Shown here: positions 7,850-14,223 of the stretch, piece by piece
Numbering within the stretch: position 1 is the first letter of the stretch
Layout: every line of letters begins with the position of its first letter
NCBI GenBank assembly: GCA_964358645.1
Contig: CAYHPW010000058.1
Span: forward strand, 1 to 15,122
Direction: 5' to 3'
From: JBBTDV01 sp038042605
Lineage (GTDB): Bacteria; Bdellovibrionota; UBA1018
Length of the DNA stretch: 15,122 nucleotides
Notes under the pieces: model-generated
The model's input: the letters and a program-made list of their open reading frames with translations, nothing else
The model's database searches: none
What the model was told of the DNA's origin: nothing
Translations under genes and position numbers: made by a program

Positions 7850-8413
7850 TTAAGCGCATGGAAGGGCGAGGGTGAGTTGCCATTCCCGTTCTAAACCCAG
7901 TTCTTTAATCCAATGATTCAAGTAATTTTGATCAATTTGAGTTTGGCTGAGAATTCCGCGAATATCCGTGATGTGCTTCTCTGACCCGCCCTGGCGTAAG
8001 AAATCGAGTTTTTTCAATATCACATCTTCCGGACTGGCAACAAAGACCTCTACCCCTTCCCATAGTGGAATCCTTTGGCGACGGGTAAATTCTTCCTTTG
8101 CATGTGGAGTCATCTTCCTAATGACGACATCGACTTTAAGCCCGGAATCATGATGAATCAGATTGAACTGTCCGCGATGCACCACTTCAGTGCGGATGAC
8201 TTCGTTCGGCGGACAGTAGAATTGGTCCAATGTGAAGAGTTCTTCAAATTTGTCGGCATCTTGTGGCGGTAGATCTATCACCAGATCCATGTCGTGAGTC
8301 AGCCTCGGCTCTCCGTACGCCATGGAGGCGATAGATCCAACCACCATATAGGGGATCCCAGCCGACTCGAGCTTCTTGATGACTAGTAAAAAACTTTCAA
8401 AGCCAGTATTCAC
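7850..8413 (-). CDS. Small nucleotidyltransferase (MNT/AbiEii-like fold)
   Basis: A 187-residue protein of the polymerase-beta-type nucleotidyltransferase superfamily. The core is readable: VVGSIASMAYGEPR gives the GS helix motif, THDMDLVID gives the first two metal aspartates (D-x-D), and GLKVDVVI gives the third. SPEDVILKKLDFLRQGG is the helix found in AbiEii-like and related families that often act as toxin-antitoxin or phage-defence components. It starts at GTG 8413, overlapping the stop of an upstream 59-residue gene by four bases (GTGA), which implies translational coupling. Substrate and target are unknown; possibilities include nucleotidylation of a tRNA or protein, or antibiotic modification. 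A toxin-antitoxin role is inferred only from fold and gene arrangement. The gene converges on the exported-protein gene, 57 bases apart. Confidence 0.82.
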   Translation of the reverse strand: MNTGFESFLLVIKKLESAGIPYMVVGSIASMAYGEPRLTHDMDLVIDLPPQDADKFEELFTLDQFYCPPNEVIRTEVVHRGQFNLIHHDSGLKVDVVIRKMTPHAKEEFTRRQRIPLWEGVEVFVASPEDVILKKLDFLRQGGSEKHITDIRGILSQTQIDQNYLNHWIKELGLEREWQLTLALPCA

Positions 8414-8589
8414 TTACAACCCTTCTCAATCAACGCGTATACCATGTGATTTAGCTCACGCTCGGAGAGATCTGGATGTTTTTGCTTTAATTGGAATTTT
8501 TTGACACGAAAAGCGAATTCAAATAGCTCCGAAGCGGCTTTGATCTTTCTTTGAATCTGTTTTAAGTCAAACCGGGCTGCCTGTTTCAT
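8410..8589 (-). CDS. Small helical protein paired with the nucleotidyltransferase
   Basis: A 59-residue open frame beginning MKQAARFDLKQ and ending LIEKGCK. It is strongly basic and should form two or three helices. The middle part, with FAFRVKKF followed by KHPDLSERELNH, has the look of a short conserved helix-turn-helix-like segment rather than random frame. The stop codon overlaps the GTG start of the nucleotidyltransferase by four bases, the usual sign of coupled translation of partners. There is no Shine-Dalgarno sequence, but a good extended -10 lies 11 bases upstream, so the message may be nearly leaderless. I recognise the arrangement (tiny protein before an MNT-type enzyme) but not a named family. 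An antitoxin or adaptor role is inference. Confidence 0.72.
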   Translation of the reverse strand: MKQAARFDLKQIQRKIKAASELFEFAFRVKKFQLKQKHPDLSERELNHMVYALIEKGCK

Positions 8590-8600
8590 AAGTCAATACT

Positions 8601-8609
8601 ATTCTAGCA
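8601..8609 (-). promoter_or_regulatory. Extended -10 promoter element of the nucleotidyltransferase unit
   Basis: TGCTAGAAT on the minus strand fits the extended -10 pattern TGnTATAAT with one mismatch. It ends 11 bases before the ATG at 8589. The -35 position holds only a T-rich hexamer, which an extended -10 can tolerate. Transcription from here would give a leader of about five bases. Confidence 0.45.
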
Positions 8610-8637
8610 TTGGCCTGATCGAAAATAAAACCATTAA

Positions 8638-8668
8638 TTGAAATTTTTTTAACGGGCGACAATATATT
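8638..8668 (+). promoter_or_regulatory. Possible promoter of the lipoprotein gene
   Basis: TTGAAA (8638-8643) and TATATT (8663-8668) are separated by 19 bases, longer than ideal, in a very AT-rich stretch that extends to about 8722. Chance matches are common in such sequence, so this is only a candidate. It lies 70-100 bases upstream of the start at 8741, which itself lacks a clear ribosome-binding site. Confidence 0.25.
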
Positions 8669-8740
8669 AAATAAAAAATATTAATTTAATAAAAATTCTA
8701 CTGGCGTTTAAAATTAAATTTTAGCTAAGATGTTTTCCTT

Positions 8741-9700
8741 ATGAAGATGCCAGTTGTTATTTCGCTAATATTTGTGCTTCTTTTTATTTCAGCATGCAAT
8801 AGCTCGGACCAGCCGAGCGCTCCTTTGGAAGAAGAAGTTGTTTTAGATTTATCTGATCCGCAATCGCCTGATCAGCAATCAGATGATAACTACAACACAA
8901 AGCAGCAGCCAGGCCCGGTGCCGACCAAGACTATAACGCCTTCTCCGGAACCTACAGCGTCACCAACTCCAATGCCTAGCCCATCTCCTAGTCCCACAAC
9001 AGAGCCGAGGCGGTTTTTAGTGGATGCTATGATTTTTAATGGAGTCGGGGTTAACGCATCAAACGGTCAGGCGTTGATTGATCTTGTGGCGTCTCATGGA
9101 TTGAGTTACGAGGTAATTGATTCGGCAAAATTAAACTCAATGCCGTTGGATCAGCTTTTAAAATACGGCGTTTTCGTGTGGCCTGGTGGAGATGCCAATC
9201 AAATGAACAGTGCGCTTACATCTGAGACACGGGTCCGGGTTCGACAGGCTGTTAGGCAAGGTGTTGGCTATGCCGGATTCTGTGCAGGGGCTTGGATTGC
9301 CGTAGGCCCTGATGCTTTAAACAAAGCGCCTTATTGGGGATTTGCAATAGCATCAGGAGATTATCTAAAAGTTTTTTATCCATTAGTTCCGCCGCCGCCT
9401 GATGGGTTCATGGTTTGGGTTCAATTTCCAGATGGGTCCAAAAGAAATGTGGTTTGGTGGCAGGGCCCCTTTTTATGGAAGTCATTGGGAAGTATTATCG
9501 CCAAATATGCGGACGGAAGCTCGGCGATTTCAGAAACCTGGTCGGGTCTTGGTTATGTTACTCTTTCAGGTGTCCACACGGAAGCGCCTCAGAGCTGGCG
9601 TGATGGAATCGGTTTGGTTGATAGTGATGGTTTGGACCTTGATATTGCGTGGGACATGATCGATGCAGCTTTAAAGCAACGGCCTTTAGCGGCGTTTTAG
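8741..9700 (+). CDS. Lipoprotein with amidotransferase-like (BPL_N) domain
   Basis: A 319-residue protein with a lipoprotein signal peptide: hydrophobic core 5-17 and lipobox ISAC with C19 to be lipidated. Residues 20-90 form a disordered linker, ending in a run rich in P, S and T (about 58-89) that would hold the domain away from the membrane. Residues 91-319 resemble the class I glutamine-amidotransferase-like fold of the BPL_N family: a nucleophile-elbow-like cysteine C181 in GYAGFCAGAW, an upstream WPGGDANQ strand-loop, and H279-x-E281 in LSGVHTEAP that could complete a triad. BPL_N domains are named after the N-terminal part of some biotin ligases, but no biotin ligase module is present. 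Substrate unknown. The gene stands alone between AT-rich sequence and hppA. The start has no strong ribosome-binding site, but the signal peptide fixes it closely. Confidence 0.8.
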   Translation: MKMPVVISLIFVLLFISACNSSDQPSAPLEEEVVLDLSDPQSPDQQSDDNYNTKQQPGPVPTKTITPSPEPTASPTPMPSPSPSPTTEPRRFLVDAMIFNGVGVNASNGQALIDLVASHGLSYEVIDSAKLNSMPLDQLLKYGVFVWPGGDANQMNSALTSETRVRVRQAVRQGVGYAGFCAGAWIAVGPDALNKAPYWGFAIASGDYLKVFYPLVPPPPDGFMVWVQFPDGSKRNVVWWQGPFLWKSLGSIIAKYADGSSAISETWSGLGYVTLSGVHTEAPQSWRDGIGLVDSDGLDLDIAWDMIDAALKQRPLAAF

Positions 9701-9723
9701 GTGGGCGTGCTCGCCGAAACAGT

Positions 9724-9752
9724 TTGACAAGCCTATCACTGTCATTTATCTC
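9724..9752 (+). promoter_or_regulatory. Probable promoter of hppA
   Basis: TTGACA (9724-9729) is an exact sigma-70-type -35 box. Seventeen bases on, TATCTC (9747-9752) is a poor -10. It sits in the 76-base gap after the lipoprotein gene and upstream of the hppA ribosome-binding site. I see no convincing terminator in this gap, so read-through from the lipoprotein gene is also possible. Confidence 0.4.
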
Positions 9753-9762
9753 CAAATAAAAA

Positions 9763-9768
9763 AAGGGG
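9763..9768 (+). promoter_or_regulatory. Ribosome-binding site of hppA
   Basis: AAGGGG eight bases before the ATG at 9777 supports the longest start, which includes an N-terminal signal-like segment. The internal methionines at codons 5 and 11 have no better site. Confidence 0.6.
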
Positions 9769-9776
9769 CGTCGATT

Positions 9777-12266
9777 ATGATTAAATGCATGTCGCATGTG
9801 TGTCGTATGGTGGGCTTGGTGTTGGTCGTGGGCGGAACATTTCTGTTGTCAGGCTATGTTTATGCCAGCGAGGCTGAGCTTAAGATCCCAGAGCTTACAA
9901 CAGTTTATAATATTCTTGGCTTCACTGTGCAGGGTACCACCATTCTTGGTGTCGGGATGCTCATATCCGTTTTGGGAATGGTGTTTGGCTTCATTGAGTT
10001 CAGAAAAATCAAGCAATTGCCCGCACACAAGGCGATGCTTGATGTTTCACACCTGATTTATGAGACATGTAAGACATATTTGTTTCAGCAAGGAAAGCTT
10101 CTTATCTTACTTGAAGCCTTCATAGGCGCTTGTATCGTCTATTACTTCCTGGTCCTTCAGCATATGGAGCTGCCGAGGGTTCTTCTGATTCTGTTATGGT
10201 CTGTACTTGGAATCCTGGGTTCATTTAGTGTGGCGTGGTTCGGGATCCGCATCAACACTTATGCAAACAGCCGCACCGCATTCGCGTCGCTTAGGGCTAA
10301 GCCGTTCAGTATCATGGAAATACCTTTGCGTGCCGGGATGTCGATCGGCGTCCTGCTGATCTGCGTGGAATTAGTGATGATGATTTTCATACTTCTATTC
10401 GTCCCGAGGGAAAGTGCCGGCGCATGCTTTATCGGTTTTGCTATCGGTGAATCTCTAGGGGCTTCTGCCCTTCGTATTTGCGGCGGTATTTTCACAAAGA
10501 TTGCCGATATCGGCTCTGATTTGATGAAGATTGTTTTCAATATCAAAGAAGACGACGTACGTAATCCTGGTGTCATAGCTGATTGCACAGGCGACAATGC
10601 CGGCGACTCAGTGGGCCCGACGGCTGATGGGTTTGAAACTTACGGTGTGACCGGTGTTGCCCTGATTAGCTTTATAGTGCTCGCGGTCGGAATGGGCATG
10701 GGTACTGATGGCAAGCTTTCGGTGTTAGCTGGCGGAATCGAAACACAGGCCAAGTTCATTGTTTGGATTTTTGCGATGCGCGTATTGATGATCGTGACGT
10801 CGATTTTCTCATATTGGCTTAATAATAGGATCGCAAAATCACTTTACGCCGAGAAGGATCATTTTGACTTTGAAGCCCCGCTGACCACCCTCGTATGGCT
10901 GACTTCGATTGTCTCTATCATAGTTACTTACTGTGTAAGCTATGTACTTATCGGCGATATGGGAGCAGGACTTTGGTACAAGCTCTCGACAATCATAAGC
11001 TGTGGAACCGTTGCTGGTGCTTTAATTCCGGAGCTGACCAAGGTTTTCACGTCAGCGAAATCAAAGCATGTGGCGGAAATCGTTGCCGCATCTAGGGAAG
11101 GCGGCGCGTCCCTTACTATTTTGTCAGGGCTGGTTGCTGGTAACTTCAGCGCGTTCTGGAAAGGCATGGTCATGGTAGGCCTCATGTTTGTGGCTTATAT
11201 GACTAGTAACATGGGACTAGATCAGTTCATGGTTTATCCAGCCGTGTTCGCATTTGGTCTTGTTGCGTTCGGGTTTCTGGGCATGGGTCCTGTCACGATT
11301 GCAGTGGATAGTTACGGACCCGTAACTGACAACGCACAATCGGTATTTGAGTTATCACAGATCGAAAGTGTCCCAAACGTTAAAGCCGATGTTCAGCGTG
11401 AGTTTGGCTTCACGCCGGATTTTTCAAGGGGCAAGCATTACCTGGAAGAGAACGATTCTGCTGGTAATACCTTCAAAGCTACGGCCAAGCCGGTTTTGAT
11501 CGGTACCGCTGTCATAGGTGCGACGACGATGATTTTTTCGATCATTTTGCTGTTGAACCTTAAGCTTGATTTGCTAGATCCCCGGGTGTTGCTCGGTCTT
11601 ATAACTGGTGGCGCGGTGATCTATTGGTTCACTGGTGCTTCAATACAGGCTGTGACTACCGGGGCTTACCGGGCCGTGGAATACATCAAGCGGCATATAA
11701 GGCTTGATTCTGATGCGAAGGCGTCCGTTAAAGATTCAAAGGAGGTCGTCAAGATTTGCACCCAATATGCACAGGCTGGGATGCTAAATATTTTTGGAGT
11801 CATCTTTTGTTTTACGCTAGCTTTTGCGTTCTTTGACCCCACTTTCTTTGCGAGCTATTTGATCTCTATTGCCGTGTTTGGATTGTTCCAGGCCATGTTC
11901 ATGGCTAATGCTGGCGGTGCCTGGGATAACGCTAAAAAAGTCGTGGAAGTCGACCTCAAGGAAAAAGGTACTCAGCTTCATGCGGCAACGGTGGTTGGTG
12001 ACACCGTGGGTGATCCCTACAAAGATACATCTTCAGTCGCGCTAAATCCGATCATTAAGTTCACGACATTGTTTGGTTTGCTGGCCGCTGAAATTGCTGT
12101 GTCAATGAGCGATGTAGCACGCTACGTCGGTGTGGTGCTTTTTGTTATAGGCCTTTGCTTTGTGGCGCGGTCTTTCTATGGAATGCGGATAAGTTCAGCA
12201 AAGATACGTGAAGCCAATGTTTCTGCAGGGGACGAAAGCAATATAGCTGATCACGCCAAAGTATAA
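9777..12266 (+). CDS. hppA: Membrane-bound proton-translocating pyrophosphatase
   Basis: This integral membrane enzyme couples PPi hydrolysis to ion pumping out of the cytoplasm. The PPi-site motifs are present: TKIADIGSDL then EDDVRNPGVIADCTGDNAGD with ADGFETYG (about 240-290), SYGPVTDNA (512-520), and GGAWDNAKK with GDTVGDPYKDTS (713-752). K567 in AGNTFKATAK occupies the position whose lysine marks potassium-independent enzymes, so proton transport is likely. At 829 residues it is longer than usual: it has a signal-like segment at 11-30 ahead of the first canonical helix (about 52-72), and roughly 20 extra residues between the DNA motif and AGNT (about 530-559). These traits and the wording of the motifs recall the divergent, sodium-regulated H+-PPase clade described in Chlorobi and others; that subgroup call is from memory. 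htpX follows on the same strand after 65 bases. Confidence 0.93.
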   Translation: MIKCMSHVCRMVGLVLVVGGTFLLSGYVYASEAELKIPELTTVYNILGFTVQGTTILGVGMLISVLGMVFGFIEFRKIKQLPAHKAMLDVSHLIYETCKTYLFQQGKLLILLEAFIGACIVYYFLVLQHMELPRVLLILLWSVLGILGSFSVAWFGIRINTYANSRTAFASLRAKPFSIMEIPLRAGMSIGVLLICVELVMMIFILLFVPRESAGACFIGFAIGESLGASALRICGGIFTKIADIGSDLMKIVFNIKEDDVRNPGVIADCTGDNAGDSVGPTADGFETYGVTGVALISFIVLAVGMGMGTDGKLSVLAGGIETQAKFIVWIFAMRVLMIVTSIFSYWLNNRIAKSLYAEKDHFDFEAPLTTLVWLTSIVSIIVTYCVSYVLIGDMGAGLWYKLSTIISCGTVAGALIPELTKVFTSAKSKHVAEIVAASREGGASLTILSGLVAGNFSAFWKGMVMVGLMFVAYMTSNMGLDQFMVYPAVFAFGLVAFGFLGMGPVTIAVDSYGPVTDNAQSVFELSQIESVPNVKADVQREFGFTPDFSRGKHYLEENDSAGNTFKATAKPVLIGTAVIGATTMIFSIILLLNLKLDLLDPRVLLGLITGGAVIYWFTGASIQAVTTGAYRAVEYIKRHIRLDSDAKASVKDSKEVVKICTQYAQAGMLNIFGVIFCFTLAFAFFDPTFFASYLISIAVFGLFQAMFMANAGGAWDNAKKVVEVDLKEKGTQLHAATVVGDTVGDPYKDTSSVALNPIIKFTTLFGLLAAEIAVSMSDVARYVGVVLFVIGLCFVARSFYGMRISSAKIREANVSAGDESNIADHAKV

Positions 12267-12276
12267 TGATCCGGAC

Positions 12277-12305
12277 TTGACTCTGGTAAAGCTTATCCCC
12301 ATTAT
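12277..12305 (+). promoter_or_regulatory. Probable promoter of htpX
   Basis: TTGACT (12277-12282) and CATTAT (12300-12305), spaced 17 bases, match the sigma-70 consensus at five and four positions of six. They lie between the hppA stop and the htpX ribosome-binding site, so htpX can probably be transcribed independently. No inverted repeat for a heat-shock repressor is seen here. Confidence 0.4.
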
Positions 12306-12314
12306 CTATTTCAA

Positions 12315-12320
12315 AAGGAG
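12315..12320 (+). promoter_or_regulatory. Ribosome-binding site of htpX
   Basis: AAGGAG, a near-perfect Shine-Dalgarno sequence, lies 11 bases before the ATG at 12332 and fixes the start. Confidence 0.65.
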
Positions 12321-12331
12321 CTTGTGCAACT

Positions 12332-13246
12332 ATGGCTTGGGTTAAACGCATAGTATTATTCGTGGCAGTAAATATTTTGGTGATGGTGGCGATCGGTATA
12401 TTGCTTAGGGTGTTCGGAGTTCAACCTTACCTGACAGCAAATGGGATCGATTACGGATCACTGATGGCTTTTTGCCTGATTTACGGTATGGCCGGAGCAT
12501 TCATTTCCCTTGCGCTGTCACGAATGATGGCAAAATGGATGATGGGTGTACGGGTGATTGATCCCCGTACGCATGATCATGATTTGCAGCAGCTTGTTCA
12601 GATTGTCCATAACCTGGCAAAAAGCGCCAGGCTTCCTTCCATGCCCGAAGTAGGTATTTATGAATCACCTGAGGTCAATGCTTTTGCAACCGGACCTACA
12701 AAGTCACGTGCCTTAGTCGCTGTTTCAAGCGGCCTGTTGTCACGGATGCGTTCTGCTGAGGTTGAAGGCGTTCTAGGACACGAAATAGCACATATTGCTA
12801 ACGGGGACATGGTGACGATGACACTTGTTCAAGGCGTGGTTAACGCTTTTGTAATGTTCCTTTCGCGCGCCATTGCGTTTGCCGTGGCGCAAGCCCTAAG
12901 AGGCGATAAGGATGAACGCGGGGGTGGTTTTTCATACGGCACATACTTTATGGTGCAGATAGTGCTCGAGATCATGTTCATGATTTTCGGCGCGATGGTT
13001 GTTGCGTGGTTTTCGCGTGTTCGTGAGTTCAGGGCGGATAAGGGCGGCGCGATGCTAGCTGGCCGCGATAATATGATCCAGGCTCTTGAAGCCTTGCGCA
13101 GAACATATGAGATGGTGGATACGCATGCCCAGCCTGCTTTGCAGACATTGAAGATTTCCGGCCGTGGCTCCGGGCTTTTGAGGCTGTTTGCTTCGCATCC
13201 GTCCCTAGAGGATCGAATCTCAAGGCTTGAGAGAATGAGCGCTTAA
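12332..13246 (+). CDS. htpX: Membrane zinc metalloprotease HtpX
   Basis: A 304-residue inner-membrane protease that degrades misfolded membrane proteins alongside FtsH. The layout is the family standard: two N-terminal membrane helices (about 5-27 and 42-63), the protease domain with zinc motif H150-E151-x2-H154 (GHEIAHIANGD), two further hydrophobic segments (about 163-187 and 204-226), third zinc ligand E232 in REFRADKGGA, and the terminal SHPSLEDRISRLE block. ESPEVNAFATG is the usual segment before the catalytic helix. The length matches E. coli HtpX (about 293) well. It follows hppA by 65 bases with its own probable promoter and a strong ribosome-binding site. Its stop is only two bases from the stop of the convergent pilus adhesin gene, leaving no room for a separate terminator. 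Confidence 0.96.
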   Translation: MAWVKRIVLFVAVNILVMVAIGILLRVFGVQPYLTANGIDYGSLMAFCLIYGMAGAFISLALSRMMAKWMMGVRVIDPRTHDHDLQQLVQIVHNLAKSARLPSMPEVGIYESPEVNAFATGPTKSRALVAVSSGLLSRMRSAEVEGVLGHEIAHIANGDMVTMTLVQGVVNAFVMFLSRAIAFAVAQALRGDKDERGGGFSYGTYFMVQIVLEIMFMIFGAMVVAWFSRVREFRADKGGAMLAGRDNMIQALEALRRTYEMVDTHAQPALQTLKISGRGSGLLRLFASHPSLEDRISRLERMSA

Positions 13247-13248
13247 CT

Positions 13249-14223
13249 TTATTCTGTAGTGGCTACTGTGATGGTTAGGTTGTCCGAGTATTGCCCTGCC
13301 ATGGCTTGCCCTGAGTCATCGATCGTGAAACCCAGCGAGTTGGCGATTCCGGATAGCGAGGTCTGTCCACTGCCACTGGCCACTTCAACTGGTCCGCTTA
13401 GGTTTTGTGCTGTTGAGTTTACACGCATGATATACGGTATTGCTGTGCCAATGGTTGCGGACGTGTGGCGTAATATACCACTGTTTTCTGATGAGATTGT
13501 CAGTGAATAACCGGCGTTTGAACGCACGAGGAGACTGCATGTCTGTGTTGTACCGGGAGTGAGCTCGGCGAAATCTATTGCAAGTGACGTTTTTGACGGA
13601 TCAAAAAATGCCCCGTTTTGTGAAACTGATAATTCAATTATTCTTGGCATGACGGTGCTTATCGTTACGGAAGCCGTGGCTTCCGGTTTCTTAAATGATG
13701 TAAAATCAGTTCCATCATATGCTTTGATTATGAAGCTATCAAGATAAGTCCCTGGTGGTTTAAGTGCCGGAGTGGTTGCCAGATCCGTGGGGATTTGAAC
13801 ATAATATGTCATGGTTTGTGTAAGGGATGCCCCTTCCGGAAAGCTTGAAGTGATATAATTATCAGTGCTCAGGATATCAGGAAGATCCTTAAGAACCTTG
13901 CTCAGCGACGAATCCTGGAAAATTTGGTAGTTTAAGTTGGCAGCAGCCCCGGTCATTATCCTGTTGTAATCAGATGCCCCGCCTTTGGTGAAGGCTAGGC
14001 TGTAGCTGCAAGCGGGGTGTCTTGATTTGCTTATAGTGATGTTTACCGCCCTAAAATTAAAGTTCTGGTTCCAGACAATGTCTATGGTTGAAGCGCTTAG
14101 CGATAACCCGCAGTCAGCCAGCACAGCAATTGGGCAAAGCCATCCAGCTATAATCACCAAGACATTAATCAACAGTCTTAGTGAATTACAACTATTTGAT
14201 TTGTATTTTACCGATATCAACAT
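13249..14223 (-). CDS. Spore coat U (SCPU) two-domain pilus adhesin, CsuE-like
   Basis: A 324-residue secreted protein. Residues 1-36 form a signal peptide (hydrophobic 15-34, cut after AVLA). The mature part has two SCPU-type domains: about 37-190, with C38 and C72 placed for the family disulfide and a PPGTYLDSFIIK end, and about 194-320, ending AGQYSDNLTITV, the hallmark last strand. Two-domain SCPU proteins encoded right after the usher are the tip adhesins of archaic (Csu-type) chaperone-usher pili. Domain 2 has one cysteine only (C229). I choose the ATG at 14223; the frame extends to a TTG at 14250, but that adds polar residues before the signal peptide. The start lies inside the usher gene (32-base overlap), so translation is probably coupled. 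The exact pilin role (tip or minor subunit) is inferred from order and domain count. Confidence 0.82.
   Translation of the reverse strand: MLISVKYKSNSCNSLRLLINVLVIIAGWLCPIAVLADCGLSLSASTIDIVWNQNFNFRAVNITISKSRHPACSYSLAFTKGGASDYNRIMTGAAANLNYQIFQDSSLSKVLKDLPDILSTDNYITSSFPEGASLTQTMTYYVQIPTDLATTPALKPPGTYLDSFIIKAYDGTDFTSFKKPEATASVTISTVMPRIIELSVSQNGAFFDPSKTSLAIDFAELTPGTTQTCSLLVRSNAGYSLTISSENSGILRHTSATIGTAIPYIMRVNSTAQNLSGPVEVASGSGQTSLSGIANSLGFTIDDSGQAMAGQYSDNLTITVATTE

Noticed and set aside
8726..8731. TAAGAT as a -10 box nine bases before the lipoprotein start
   Set aside because: No -35 at suitable spacing and no extended -10; one of many chance matches in the AT-rich stretch.
8590..8740. The AT-rich intergenic stretch as a replication origin or attachment site
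   Set aside because: No repeated DnaA-box-like motifs, direct repeats or integrase gene; it is adequately explained as a divergent promoter region.
9700..9717. GGCG-TGCT-CGCC hairpin after the lipoprotein gene
   Set aside because: Four-pair stem with no T-run after it.
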